Shown: in pieces, positions 49,759 through 59,006 of the stretch
How the letters are laid out: each line of letters opens with the position of its first letter
Position numbering within the stretch: position 1 is the first letter of the stretch
Position numbers and translations under genes: made by a program
Notes under the pieces: model-generated
Databases searched by the model: none
What the model saw: the letters and a program-made list of their open reading frames with translations, nothing else
Told to the model about the DNA's origin: nothing
Assembly: GCA_963724385.1 (NCBI GenBank)
Contig: CAVRUJ010000001.1
Span: 2,542,001-2,606,000 of the forward strand
Direction: 5' to 3'
Origin: DASXQK01 sp963724385
Lineage (GTDB): Bacteria > Pseudomonadota > Alphaproteobacteria > Dongiales > Dongiaceae
DNA length: 64,000 bases

Positions 49759-51735
49759 CTAGGGGTTCCCCCTGCGGGTCAAGTCCTGCTGCAAGGACTG
49801 GGCGATCTGCACGATGCCCAGGCGGTGGCGATAGACCTGCAAGTTTTCCAGCACCCGCTGCACGTAGTTGCGGGTTTCGGAGAAGGGAATGCTCTCGATC
49901 CAATCCACCACATCCGTGCCGTAGTCCCTTGGGTCGCCGAATTGCGCGATCCAGCTGTCCACCCGGTCGGGGCCGGCGTTGTAGGCGGCGATCGCCAGCA
50001 CATAGGACTGTCCGTAGTAGTCGAGAAGCTCCTGCAGGTAGCTCCGCCCCAGGCGGATGTTGTAGTTCGGGTCCTTGGTGAGGAGCTCCTTCTTGTAACG
50101 GGTCTTCAGACCCTTGGCGACATGCTTGGCGGTCGGCGGCATGAGCTGCATCAGGCCGAGCGCGCCGGCTGGGCTCGAAGCCTTGACCTCGAAGGCGCTC
50201 TCCTGGCGGATGACGGCCAGGACCAAGGCCTCTTCCGGTCCGGTGCCCACGGGAATGGCGCGCAAGGGATAGAGATACTCGATCAGATCGACCCCTTTGC
50301 TGCGGGCCGTCTTGGCCACCATCACCGCGAGGTCGTCGCGCTTCAGCTCATGGCCGAGGTCGGCAATCATGCGCAGCACCGTGGGACGCTTGGCATCGTC
50401 GGCCATTTTCTCCAGGAAGACGCGCGCGTGGTCGCTCTGGCCGAGCTGACCGAGGAGCCGGACCACCCGCACCAGTTCGCGTCTGTCGAAGGCGGCGCGT
50501 TCGGTGGCGCTCGGTTGGGGCATGGGCCCGAACCTGAGCACGTCGCGGCTGCCGAGCCTGGCCGCGGCCAGCTGCCCATAATAGGTCGTCAAATTGGAGG
50601 CGGCCGCCCGATACCAGTTCTGCGCGGTGGCCAAATCGCCCATTTCCTCGGACGCCCTGCCGGCCCAGTAGGCGCCGCGGGCCTTGCTGATGGGGGAGGT
50701 GACCCCAGCGTAAAGCTCGGTGAACCGGTCATAGCTTTCCCTGTAGTCGTCGAGGAAGCGCAGGCCGATCCAGCCGGCGAGCCATTCGCCTTCGGCGAAG
50801 ACCGACCCCTGGGTGGCGCCATGTCCCGAGGCGAGCCGGAACCCGACGGACATGTCGCCCCGGGTGATCGCGCGCCGGGCCGCGTCCTCGAGCTCGGGCC
50901 ACAGCAGCTCGGGCCTGGCGATGTCCGCGGGCGGGGGGTCGAGCACGGCCGCGGCCCCCGGATAATCCCCCGCGCGACGCAAGGCTGCGGCGCGCTCATA
51001 GAGAAGGCCCGCGTCGCGCTGAAGCGCCGGCGGCACTGCGGCCACGAGCTCGGCGACCGTCGGCTCCTGCTTGGCGAGCGCCAGCCGCGCTTCGGCCAGC
51101 GCCCGATGGCCAGGATCGACCAGCGGCATCACCTGCCGGGCGCCCGCCTCATCGTGGTTCCACAACGTCCGGTCGAGGCGGGCGATGTGATCTTCCGGTT
51201 GGAGTTTCGACTGGAACTGGGCGAGAAACTGCAGCTCGTCAGCATCGTTGTCGAAGTCATCATCCCGCCAGGCCTGGCGGATCAGGTCGTTCGCGGCATC
51301 GGTCTCGCCCTTGGCCATCAGCGCCTGGGCCAGGGCTGCCGCGCCATAGGCGGTACTGGGGGAGCGGCCTTTGAACCAGGCAAGCACCGCATCCGCCGAC
51401 ATGTCCGGCGGCATGTTGTGCTCGGCCATCTCCTGGAGCTTGTCCTGCCCGGGCCAATCGGGGCTGCTGGCCATGAACTGGGTGATTTCGTCGAAAGACC
51501 GGCCCGGCCCCGGGCGCGTCAAGTCGAGCCATTGGATGACCTTGGCCGGCAGCGGGTTCTTCGCCAGCCCGGCGAGCCGGCGCGCCTCCAGCCAATGTTC
51601 CTGATCGACGGCCTTGAATGCGGCCCGGTAGACGATCAGATCGGCGGCCGACAGGCTTTGCGCGGCCGCGCCTTCTCCAACCAGAAGCACAGCCAACAGG
51701 AACGGCAGAAGCGCGCAAAGCCTATGCAGAGCCAC
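49759..51735 (-). CDS. Soluble lytic murein transglycosylase (Slt70-like)
   Basis: The 658-residue protein has a signal peptide (MALHRLCALLPFLLAVLLVGEGAAAQ). A large all-helical superhelical domain (about residues 30-470) is followed by a C-terminal SLT catalytic domain (about 490-640). The catalytic Glu lies in LAVIRQESAFEVKASSPAGALGLMQLMPPTA, and NIRLGRSYLQELLDYYG plus AIAAYNAGPDRVDSWI complete the family pattern. It cleaves peptidoglycan glycan strands with formation of 1,6-anhydro ends. It is divergent from the ornithine decarboxylase-like gene and upstream of the alpha/beta hydrolase gene. Confidence 0.93.
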   Translation of the reverse strand: MALHRLCALLPFLLAVLLVGEGAAAQSLSAADLIVYRAAFKAVDQEHWLEARRLAGLAKNPLPAKVIQWLDLTRPGPGRSFDEITQFMASSPDWPGQDKLQEMAEHNMPPDMSADAVLAWFKGRSPSTAYGAAALAQALMAKGETDAANDLIRQAWRDDDFDNDADELQFLAQFQSKLQPEDHIARLDRTLWNHDEAGARQVMPLVDPGHRALAEARLALAKQEPTVAELVAAVPPALQRDAGLLYERAAALRRAGDYPGAAAVLDPPPADIARPELLWPELEDAARRAITRGDMSVGFRLASGHGATQGSVFAEGEWLAGWIGLRFLDDYRESYDRFTELYAGVTSPISKARGAYWAGRASEEMGDLATAQNWYRAAASNLTTYYGQLAAARLGSRDVLRFGPMPQPSATERAAFDRRELVRVVRLLGQLGQSDHARVFLEKMADDAKRPTVLRMIADLGHELKRDDLAVMVAKTARSKGVDLIEYLYPLRAIPVGTGPEEALVLAVIRQESAFEVKASSPAGALGLMQLMPPTAKHVAKGLKTRYKKELLTKDPNYNIRLGRSYLQELLDYYGQSYVLAIAAYNAGPDRVDSWIAQFGDPRDYGTDVVDWIESIPFSETRNYVQRVLENLQVYRHRLGIVQIAQSLQQDLTRRGNP

Positions 51736-51874
51736 GAGGGGACCCCCGTTGAGTCACCCGACCATGATAGCGGAATTTCACGGGTTTGGGCGATGCTAGG
51801 CGGTCGACAGGGGTCGCCAATCCGGGTTAGAAGCCCCGGCGCCCCGAGACCAACCGGCTGCGCGAAAAGCGAGG

Positions 51875-53026
51875 ATGCCCTTGGACAAGCAATTCGACGA
51901 CGTGCTCGGCATGGTCAATGCCCTGAAGCCCAGCTACCCGGTGTATTGCCTCCGGCCCCATGTGCTCCGCCAGCAGGCGCAGCGGTTCCTGGAGCTCTTC
52001 CCCGGCCGTGTCCTTTACGCCATCAAATGCAATCCCCACCCGAGCGTCCTGCGCGCCCTTTATGACGCCGGCATCCGGCATTTCGACACCGCTTCGCTCC
52101 CCGAGATCGCCCTGGTGCGCGAGAATTTCCCGGACGCCGGCGCCTATTTCATGCATCCCGTCAAGTCTCGGCCCGTGATCCACGCGGCGGCCCGCATTTA
52201 CAACGTCGACACCTTCGTCGTCGATCACGAGAAGGAGCTCGCCAAAGTCATCGATGAGACGGGCGGCGGGGAGGGGATCCAGATCGTCGTCCGGCTGGAG
52301 ACGCCGCCGGTGGCGGGCACCTTCTTCCATCTCTCGTCCAAGTTCGGCGCGCCTCCCGATGTCGGCGCCGAGCTGCTGCGCTCCGCCAGGAAGCAGGGCT
52401 GCCAGGTCGGCATCGCCTTCCATGTCGGCTCCCAGTGCCTCGTCCCCGGCGCCTATTCCCAGGCCCTGGAGATCGTCGGCAGGACCATGGAGGCGGCCGG
52501 TACGCCCCTCCAGCTGCTGGACGTGGGTGGGGGCTTTCCGGCCCACTATGTCGGCACCAACACGCCGCCCCTGGAAGACTACATGGCCGTGATCGAGTCC
52601 GGCGTGAAGAAGCTTCACCTGCGCCGGGACTGCATGCTCATGTGCGAGCCTGGGCGGGCGCTGGTCGCCCATGGCATTTCCATCGTCGTCCAGGTCCAAT
52701 TGCGCAAGGCCAACCAGCTCTACATCAACGACGGCACCTACGGCTCCTTCGACGAGATGGTCTCGGCCAAGATCAAGCTGCCGGCGCGGATGGTGCGCCT
52801 CAAGGGCGACTCCTCTGCGCCGCTCCAGCCCTTCATCTTGAACGGTCCGACTTGCGATTCCCTCGACGTGCTGCCGGGCACCTTCGATCTGCCGGCGGAC
52901 ATCGAGGACGGCGACTGGATCGAGATCGACCGCATGGGCGCCTACTCCAACGCCACCGCCACCCATTTCAACGGCTTCTATCCCGAAACCCTCGTCGTCA
53001 CCAACGACCAGCCTATGGCGGCCTAG
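51875..53026 (+). CDS. Group IV PLP decarboxylase, ornithine/lysine decarboxylase-like
   Basis: The 383-residue protein belongs to the alanine-racemase-fold decarboxylases. The PLP lysine lies in YAIKCNPHPSVL (near residue 51), with IAFHVGSQCLVPGAY, LLDVGGGFPAHYVG, CEPGRALVAHGISI and ILNGPTCDSLDVLPG around the active site; Cys in GPTCDSLD is the catalytic cysteine. The pattern fits ornithine decarboxylase making putrescine, though lysine could also serve. GACDGT-type signature residues for diaminopimelate are missing. The adjoining EamA gene converges and overlaps by 14 bases. Upstream is a 139-bp divergent region without a recognised leader RNA. Confidence 0.9.
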   Translation: MPLDKQFDDVLGMVNALKPSYPVYCLRPHVLRQQAQRFLELFPGRVLYAIKCNPHPSVLRALYDAGIRHFDTASLPEIALVRENFPDAGAYFMHPVKSRPVIHAAARIYNVDTFVVDHEKELAKVIDETGGGEGIQIVVRLETPPVAGTFFHLSSKFGAPPDVGAELLRSARKQGCQVGIAFHVGSQCLVPGAYSQALEIVGRTMEAAGTPLQLLDVGGGFPAHYVGTNTPPLEDYMAVIESGVKKLHLRRDCMLMCEPGRALVAHGISIVVQVQLRKANQLYINDGTYGSFDEMVSAKIKLPARMVRLKGDSSAPLQPFILNGPTCDSLDVLPGTFDLPADIEDGDWIEIDRMGAYSNATATHFNGFYPETLVVTNDQPMAA

Positions 53027-53882
53027 CCCTCTCGCCAGGCAGATCGGAAACCGCGACAGCAGCAAGCGCGGCCAGCACCAGGGCCCCGCCGACGAGGCTG
53101 CGAAGACCGGGATTCTCGCCCAGTGCCAGCCAAACCCATAGCGGCGCCGCCACCGTCTCCAGCAGGGACAGCAGCCCGGCCTCGGCGGAGGGGATGAGCT
53201 TGGCGCCGGCGAGATAAAGCATCAGCCCGACGCCGAACTCGTCGATGCCGAGTGCCGCCATCAGCACCAGATCGCGCGGCGACGCCGCGGCGAAATGCGC
53301 GAAGGGCAGGAACAGAACCGCGCTGATCGCCGCCGCGAGGAAGACCGTAGGCAGGGTCTCGACCTCGGGATGTCGGCGCATGATGACGATCACGACCCCG
53401 AAGACGACGGGAACGCCCATGGCCAGGAGATCGCCGGTCAGGGCGCCGCTGCCGAAGCTTCCCGAGACCATCACCGCCGCCCCGAAGAAGGACACGCCGA
53501 TGGCGATCCAGACGACCCGCCGGACGGCTTCCTTGAGCACGACCAGCCCGATCAGCGCCGAGAACAGGGGCGTCAGGCTGACCATCACCACCAGATGGGC
53601 GACCGACGTGAAATGAAGGGCGCCCATGTAGCAGGAACCATCGACGATGAAGAGGAGGGCGACGGCCAACCCTGGCCAACCCATGGCGATGAAAGATGCC
53701 GGCAGCTTGCGGCCCTCGCGCCGGACCAGGACGATGAGCAGGAACAGCGCCGCCGCGGCTGCGCGGCCGCAGAGGATGGTGATCACGTCGACCGACGTGA
53801 GGCGGAAGATGAGGCCGGCCAGGCTCCAAGCCAAGGACCCGGAGGCGACCAGCAACAGCCCCTTGCGATGTCCCCTTGTCAT
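53013..53882 (-). CDS. EamA family transporter (DMT superfamily), copy 1
   Basis: The 289-residue protein has ten predicted hydrophobic segments in two EamA repeats (for example SLAWSLAGLIFRLTSVDVITILCGRAAAAALFLLI and AEAGLLSLLETVAAPLWVWLALGENPGLRSLVGGALVLAAL). DMT proteins export amino acids and other small metabolites. The substrate is unknown. ATG 53882 (MTRGHRKG) is chosen because the longer frame upstream overlaps copy 2. The copy 2 gene ends 17 bases before it on the same strand, and the two proteins are alike in their second halves, suggesting an old tandem duplication. Confidence 0.88.
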   Translation of the reverse strand: MTRGHRKGLLLVASGSLAWSLAGLIFRLTSVDVITILCGRAAAAALFLLIVLVRREGRKLPASFIAMGWPGLAVALLFIVDGSCYMGALHFTSVAHLVVMVSLTPLFSALIGLVVLKEAVRRVVWIAIGVSFFGAAVMVSGSFGSGALTGDLLAMGVPVVFGVVIVIMRRHPEVETLPTVFLAAAISAVLFLPFAHFAAASPRDLVLMAALGIDEFGVGLMLYLAGAKLIPSAEAGLLSLLETVAAPLWVWLALGENPGLRSLVGGALVLAALAAVAVSDLPGERARPP

Positions 53883-53899
53883 GGTTGCCGGGGCCGTTG

Positions 53900-54799
53900 C
53901 TACTCGGCCGGCCGGACGAGATCGAGCGCCGTGTAGATCGTGACTGCCGAGAGCACGATGTAGCCGCCGACGATGGCGCGGATTCCGGGATCCTCCCCGA
54001 AGACAAAGAACACCCAGATCGGCGCGCCGATGGATTCGATGATGGAGAGCAGCGCGCCTTCCGCCGCGGGGATCAACCTGGCGCCGTAGGTGAAGAGGAT
54101 CATGCCGCCCGCCATCTGCAGCCCGCCGAAGGCGGCAAGCGTGGCCAGCTCCGCTGCCGGCAGAGGCCAAGGCTGCCGGTGTTCAAACGCGAGCACGCAT
54201 CCGCTGAGCAAGAATCCGAACAGCGCCGCAAGGCAGGAAGCGGGCAGCATCTGGACCTGGCGCCGGTAGCGGGTCACCACCACGGCGGAGGCAAAGAAGA
54301 CCGCGATGCCGAAGCCAAGCAGGTTGCCCAGATAGGAGCCGCCGGCGATCGAGCGCGCCACCATGATGTAGACGCCGAGAAAGGAGACGACCATCGCGAT
54401 CCAGGTACGCGAATTGACATGCTCGCGCATGGTGAGGAACCCGAGGAGCGCGGCGACGAAGGGCGAGAGGCTCTGGAGGATGAGGGTGTTGGCGACGGAG
54501 GTCAGCATCACCGCTGGAACGTAGCTGACCGATGCGCCGCAGAAGCACAGCGCCATGACGATGCCGGGCCAGCCGATGTCGTAGAATTGCGCGATAGGCC
54601 GCCCGCTCTTGCCCTTCGCCCCACTCTTGCGAATCGCAATGAACAGGAACATGGTCGCCGCGGCGAAAAGGGAGCGCCAGAAGATCATCGTCCATGGGTC
54701 GGTGTGGACCGATCGGATGAAGAGCCCGCCGGTGCTCCACCAGAGGGCAGCGCCGGCGACCAGCAGGACTCCCAGCCGGTGGTTGGCGCCCGTCTTCAT
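53900..54799 (-). CDS. EamA family transporter (DMT superfamily), copy 2
   Basis: The 299-residue protein has ten hydrophobic segments in two EamA domains (LWWSTGGLFIRSVHTDPWTMIFWRSLFAAATMFLFIAI, AAEGALLSIIESIGAPIWVFFVFGEDPGIRAIVGGYIVLSAVTIY). Copy 1 has LLSLLETVAAPLWVWLALGENPG at the equivalent place. The order of transcription places this gene before copy 1. It diverges from the alpha/beta hydrolase gene, 54 bases away. ATG 54799 (MKTGANHRLG) is chosen; an extended frame covering the hydrolase gene is rejected. Confidence 0.88.
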   Translation of the reverse strand: MKTGANHRLGVLLVAGAALWWSTGGLFIRSVHTDPWTMIFWRSLFAAATMFLFIAIRKSGAKGKSGRPIAQFYDIGWPGIVMALCFCGASVSYVPAVMLTSVANTLILQSLSPFVAALLGFLTMREHVNSRTWIAMVVSFLGVYIMVARSIAGGSYLGNLLGFGIAVFFASAVVVTRYRRQVQMLPASCLAALFGFLLSGCVLAFEHRQPWPLPAAELATLAAFGGLQMAGGMILFTYGARLIPAAEGALLSIIESIGAPIWVFFVFGEDPGIRAIVGGYIVLSAVTIYTALDLVRPAE

Positions 54800-54853
54800 G
54801 GCGGCGTTGCCAGCACGGGTGCCAAGTCTGAAAAACCGAATGGGACAGGAGTC

Positions 54854-55777
54854 ATGGAGAATACGGAACGGGGCAGGTTGGCTCGGTTCAAGGCATGGGC
54901 GTGCCGGTGGCTGGGTAGCACGCCCCTCGAGCGACTGTCCATGCAACACGGCCGGTTCCTTGGCCTGTCGCCCGCAGGCTTCCATCGCGTGAGCTACGCC
55001 AGTTGGGGCGCGGCCGGCGCCCGGCCGCCTGTGGTCTGCGTCCATGGGCTCACCCGCAACGGGCGCGATTTCGACCGCCTGGCCGCGGTGCTGGCAAACG
55101 AGTCCCTGGTGATCGCGCCCGACATGGTCGGCCGCGGCGCCAGCGACTGGCTCTCCGACCCGGGCGGCTACGGCTACCCCCAATACTGCGCGGACATGGC
55201 GGCACTGATCGCCCGGCTCGGGACCGCCGAGGTGGACTGGGTCGGTACTTCCATGGGCGGCCTGATCGGCATGATGCTGGCGGCTCAAGCCAACTCGCCC
55301 ATCCGCCGTCTGGTGTTGAACGACGTCGGCTGTCGTATTCCGCGCCAGGCCCTGCAGCGCCTGGCGGGCTATGTCGGCAAGGATCCGACCTTTGCCGACC
55401 TGGCGGGTGTCGAGGCTTACCTGCGCCAGGTCCACGCCCCCTTCGGCAAGCTGGACGACGATGCCTGGCGCCAGCTTGCGCTGCACGGTCACCGCAAGCT
55501 TCCCGACGGACGCTACGGGCTCGCCTACGATCCCAAGATCGGCCGGGCTTTTTCCGGCACCATCGCGGCGGACATCGATCTGGCACCGGTCTGGGAGCGG
55601 GTTCGGTGCCCCGTGCTCTTGCTGCGCGGCGCGGAGTCCGATCTTCTGCTGCCCGCGACCGCGCAAGCCATGACATCAAAGGCCGAGCTGGTGGAGTTTC
55701 CCGGCATCGGCCACGCGCCTTCGCTCATGGTGCCGGACCAGATCGAGATCGTCCGCTCATGGCTGACGCGGCCTTGA
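54854..55777 (+). CDS. Alpha/beta hydrolase
   Basis: The 307-residue protein has oxyanion motif CVHGLTRNGRDFDRLAAVLA, the nucleophile elbow WVGTSMGGLIGMMLAAQA, and the catalytic His in FPGIGHAPSLMVPDQIEIV. It is similar along its length to the hydrolase at 48844, but that one lacks the oxyanion-loop His. GGACAGGAG precedes the ATG at a good distance. The next hydrolase gene starts 19 bases before its stop, so both are likely co-expressed. The substrate is not known. Confidence 0.87.
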   Translation: MENTERGRLARFKAWACRWLGSTPLERLSMQHGRFLGLSPAGFHRVSYASWGAAGARPPVVCVHGLTRNGRDFDRLAAVLANESLVIAPDMVGRGASDWLSDPGGYGYPQYCADMAALIARLGTAEVDWVGTSMGGLIGMMLAAQANSPIRRLVLNDVGCRIPRQALQRLAGYVGKDPTFADLAGVEAYLRQVHAPFGKLDDDAWRQLALHGHRKLPDGRYGLAYDPKIGRAFSGTIAADIDLAPVWERVRCPVLLLRGAESDLLLPATAQAMTSKAELVEFPGIGHAPSLMVPDQIEIVRSWLTRP

Positions 55778-56742
55778 GTTTTCCCAAGTTCCGCAGCCGT
55801 TGGCCCTGGTGGGGCCGCGACCTGCAGACCCTGCGAAACACGCTGACGGGCGGCGGCCCCGCGCTCGAGTCATCTTCCTGCGAGCGCGTCGAGTTCGCCA
55901 TGGGGGACGGAAGCGGGGACGTCCTGCTCGGCATCTTGCAGCGGCCGGAGGCAGCCACGCAGCGCCCGCTCGTGGTCTTGATCCACGGGCTCACGGGATC
56001 CGCGGAGAGTTCCTATGTTCGGGCGAGCGCCCGTCATCTGCTCGGCCTTGGCTATCCGGTGCTTCGCCTCAACCTGCGCGGCGCCGGCCCGACCCGCGGG
56101 CGCTGCCGCTTTGTCTATCACGCCGGGCGCAGTGAAGATCTCCGCCAGGCATTGGGCAGCATGGATGGCCGGCTCGCCGGCAAGGGACTGTTCCTCGTCG
56201 GCTACTCGCTCGGCGGCAACATGCTGCTGAAGTTCCTGGGCGAGGCGGGCAGGCGCGCCATCCTGCTGGGCGCCGTCAGCATTTCCGCGCCCATCGATCT
56301 TGCCGCCGCGCGGCTGGCAATCGAGAAACGACGGAACCGCATTTATCAGCGATATCTGCTCGCACGCCTGAAGGAAGAGGCTTCGGCCCTGCCGACCGGC
56401 GCACCGGCGCCGGCCGAACTGGAAAGGATCACCACGATCTACCAGTTCGACGACAGGTTCGTGGCGCCGCGCGCGGGCTTCTCCGGCGCCGACGACTACT
56501 ATCGCCGCTGCATGGCGCTCGCCTTCCTGCCGGAGGTCGCGGTTCCCACCCTGGTGATCCACAGCCGGGACGATCCCTGGATACCCTTCGCCGCCTATCG
56601 GGACTTCGACTGGCGGAGCAATCCGCGCCTCGTACCGCTATTCCCCCGGCATGGCGGTCATGTGGGCTTCCATGGGACCGGCAGTCTCATTCCCTGGCAC
56701 GACCGCTGCATGGCTCAATTCTTCGCCCGCTATTCCGGCTGA
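55759..56742 (+). CDS. Alpha/beta hydrolase of the YheT/AB-hydrolase-4 type
   Basis: The 327-residue protein begins with the YheT-style N terminus (FPKFRSRWPWWGRDLQTLRNTL). It then has the oxyanion motif VVLIHGLTGSAESSYVRASARHLL, LNLRGAGPTRG, the serine elbow FLVGYSLGGNMLLKFLGEAG and late Asp/His segments (IHSRDDPWIPF, PRHGGHVGFHG). This branch acts on small esters or lipids, but its physiological substrate is not known. ATG 55759 overlaps the previous gene by 19 bases. An extended frame reaching back to 55003 is excluded because that region already encodes the first hydrolase. Confidence 0.88.
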   Translation: MADAALSFPKFRSRWPWWGRDLQTLRNTLTGGGPALESSSCERVEFAMGDGSGDVLLGILQRPEAATQRPLVVLIHGLTGSAESSYVRASARHLLGLGYPVLRLNLRGAGPTRGRCRFVYHAGRSEDLRQALGSMDGRLAGKGLFLVGYSLGGNMLLKFLGEAGRRAILLGAVSISAPIDLAAARLAIEKRRNRIYQRYLLARLKEEASALPTGAPAPAELERITTIYQFDDRFVAPRAGFSGADDYYRRCMALAFLPEVAVPTLVIHSRDDPWIPFAAYRDFDWRSNPRLVPLFPRHGGHVGFHGTGSLIPWHDRCMAQFFARYSG

Positions 56743-56754
56743 GCGCCTCGCGTC

Positions 56755-57927
56755 TCAAAAGCTCGATACGCCGAGGTCGAGCCCGAGCACGCTGATCCGG
56801 TCGCCGTCGGCGTAGGCCGTCGTGTCGGCTCGCTTGGCGAAATCGATGGCGAGCCTGATCTCGTTGCTTGCCCCTTCGGCCCGGTCCGTCGGCGCGCCGA
56901 TGAAGCTTTCGACCAGCGCCTTGACTTTGCCGGGGTCGAAGATGTCGTCCACATGGACAGGGGTTGCGTCCGCGCCGCGCAGGACTCGGGTGGGCTTTTG
57001 CGTGCCGTCGACGACGATCTTCCGGCTCACCGGGTCGAACCGGTCGCCGCTGGCCAGCAGATCGAAGGTAAACCCCTCCAGTCTTCCCTCGCTGCCGGCC
57101 GGATCGCGGAATATGAGGGCGACTGCGCTGCTGCCCTCGACGGTCCAGAGTCCGCCGTCACCGGGCACGATCACGGCCGTGGCCTCGTCGATGCCGACGC
57201 CGACGTTGTGACCGGTCGCTGCCAAGGCATAGAGATGCCGGCCGATGAGCCCGCGGGCGAAGAAATGGGCATCGATCAACAGCCCATTGATGAAATGGAA
57301 CCCCGGTGCCCTGAAGAGCTTGCCGCTGCCGAGCGCCAGCTCGCTGCTGTGGGGACCGCATTCGCAAAGCGTGAGCGGCCCCGCGATCATCGCCCCGGCG
57401 CTGGTGCCCGCCACGACCGCGCCTTCACGCTCGAATTTTTCGCGGATGACGGCAAGGGCCGGGCTGTCGTTCGTGCCCTGCAGCAGGCCCTCGGAAAGCA
57501 TCTCCGGATTGCCGCCGTCGAGATAGAAGCCCGTACAGCCCTTGAGCGCATCGAGAACGGCGCGGTCGCCAGCGTTGTCGGGCGTGATGTCGAGCACCAG
57601 CATCCTGAGGCCACCGATGCCGTCGAACCGGGATTCCGGCGCGGTCGAGCCGCCGGAAGCCGTATCGATGAGGCAGAGAACCGGTTCGGTGCCGGAATAG
57701 GCGACCACTTGCTCGGTGACTGCGTCCACGCCGTAGCCGCCGCCTTCGAGGATCAAGGTTCCGCGACCAGGCCTCTGCGGAATCGCGGCTATGTCCTGGC
57801 CCATATGGGCGGGGATGTCATAGATGAGCGGGGTTGCAGGCGTCTGGGCAAGGCCTTGGGCATGACCTAACACGACAGAGGCTGCCGCCGCCAACAGGAC
57901 AAGGGCGGCGAACGCTGCCGGACGCAT
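56755..57927 (-). CDS. Cyanophycinase-like peptidase of family S51, exported
   Basis: The 390-residue protein carries a signal peptide (AFAALVLLAAAASVVLGHAQG). It has the S51 nucleophile motif GAVVAGTSAGAMIAG and the family segments TLILEGGGYGVDAVTE, FYLDGGNPEMLSEGLL and HNVGVGIDEATAVIVPGDG. Cyanophycinase hydrolyses cyanophycin, a multi-L-arginyl-poly-aspartate reserve polymer, to beta-aspartyl-arginine. The signal peptide suggests use of external cyanophycin, as in CphE. ATG 57927 (MRPAAFAAL) is set by the signal peptide. It lies five bases after the hemB stop and may be co-transcribed. Specificity is inferred from motif similarity. Confidence 0.85.
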   Translation of the reverse strand: MRPAAFAALVLLAAAASVVLGHAQGLAQTPATPLIYDIPAHMGQDIAAIPQRPGRGTLILEGGGYGVDAVTEQVVAYSGTEPVLCLIDTASGGSTAPESRFDGIGGLRMLVLDITPDNAGDRAVLDALKGCTGFYLDGGNPEMLSEGLLQGTNDSPALAVIREKFEREGAVVAGTSAGAMIAGPLTLCECGPHSSELALGSGKLFRAPGFHFINGLLIDAHFFARGLIGRHLYALAATGHNVGVGIDEATAVIVPGDGGLWTVEGSSAVALIFRDPAGSEGRLEGFTFDLLASGDRFDPVSRKIVVDGTQKPTRVLRGADATPVHVDDIFDPGKVKALVESFIGAPTDRAEGASNEIRLAIDFAKRADTTAYADGDRISVLGLDLGVSSF

Positions 57928-57932
57928 CGGGA

Positions 57933-58982
57933 TCAGCCGGCCTTGAGCCTTCGCGCCACGTCGACCGCGGCATAGGTCAGCACGCCGTCCGCCCCGGCGC
58001 GCTTGAACGCGAGCAGGGTTTCCAGCATGGCCTGCTCGCCGTCGAGCCAACCGCGCTCGGCCGCGGCCTTGAGCATCGCGTATTCGCCGCTCACCTGGTA
58101 GACGAAGGTGGGCAGCCGGAAGCGTTCCTTCACCCGGTGAAGGATATCGAGATAGGGCAGGCCGGGCTTCACCATCACCATGTCCGCGCCCTCGCCGATG
58201 TCGAGGGCGACCTCGCGCAGAGCCTCGTCGCCGTTCGCCGGATCCATCTGATAGCTGCGCTTGTCGCTCTTGCCCAAGGCCGACTTGGAGCCGAGCGCAT
58301 CGCGGAACGGACCATAGAAGGCGGAGGCGTATTTGGCGGCGTAGCTGAGGATGCGCAGATCCTGATGGCCAGCTGCGTCCAAGGTGTCCCGCAGGCGCCC
58401 GATGCGCCCGTCCATCATGTCGGAAGGGGCGATGACGTCGACGCCGGCCTCGGCTTCGGCCAGCGCCTGACGGCAGAGCACTTCGACGGTTTCGTCATTG
58501 AGGATCCGGCCATCCGACAACAGCCCGTCATGGCCGTGGCTGGTATAGGGGTCGAGCGCGACGTCGCATATGACGCCAAGGTTGGGATGGGCCGCCTTCA
58601 CCGCACGGATGGCGCGGTTGCAGAGGTTCTCCGGCCGGCAGGCTTCCTCGCCCGTTTCCGATTTCAGCTCGGACGGCACCACGGGAAACAACGCGATCGC
58701 CGGAATGCCGAGCTCGGCCGCTTCGCCTGCGGCGTCCACCAAGGCCTCGATCGAGAGGCGAAACACCCCCGGCATGGCCAACACCGGATCGCGCGCCTTG
58801 GCTCCCTCATGGACGAAGACCGGCCAAATCAGGTCGTCCGCCGCAAGACTGTTTTCGGCCACCAGGCGCCGCACCCAATCGGCGGCACGATTGCGCCTCA
58901 ACCTGACCCGGGGATATTCCCCGATACCCTCGAGACGGCCCGCAGGGCGGACGGTTCTCTGCTCCTTGCTATCGCGCGGCAT
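57933..58982 (-). CDS. hemB: Delta-aminolevulinic acid dehydratase (porphobilinogen synthase)
   Basis: The 349-residue enzyme condenses two 5-aminolevulinate molecules to porphobilinogen in tetrapyrrole synthesis. The two active-site lysines are in SYAAKYASAFYGPFRDALGS and MVMVKPGLPYLDILH. CDVALDPYTSHGHDGLL has Asp/Ser in place of the zinc-binding cysteines, which is typical of Mg-dependent alphaproteobacterial enzymes. PVFVHEG, IAPSDMMDGRIGRLRDTLDAAG and VSGEYAML are standard. The upstream BNR-protein gene is 24 bases away on the same strand; the peptidase gene follows it. Confidence 0.96.
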   Translation of the reverse strand: MPRDSKEQRTVRPAGRLEGIGEYPRVRLRRNRAADWVRRLVAENSLAADDLIWPVFVHEGAKARDPVLAMPGVFRLSIEALVDAAGEAAELGIPAIALFPVVPSELKSETGEEACRPENLCNRAIRAVKAAHPNLGVICDVALDPYTSHGHDGLLSDGRILNDETVEVLCRQALAEAEAGVDVIAPSDMMDGRIGRLRDTLDAAGHQDLRILSYAAKYASAFYGPFRDALGSKSALGKSDKRSYQMDPANGDEALREVALDIGEGADMVMVKPGLPYLDILHRVKERFRLPTFVYQVSGEYAMLKAAAERGWLDGEQAMLETLLAFKRAGADGVLTYAAVDVARRLKAG

Positions 58983-59006
58983 GACGGCCGAAGCCTAGCA
59001 CGGGCC

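Noticed and set aside
51736..51874. speF-type leader or other riboswitch before the ornithine decarboxylase-like gene
   Set aside because: No matching stems or conserved segments could be found in the 139-bp gap.
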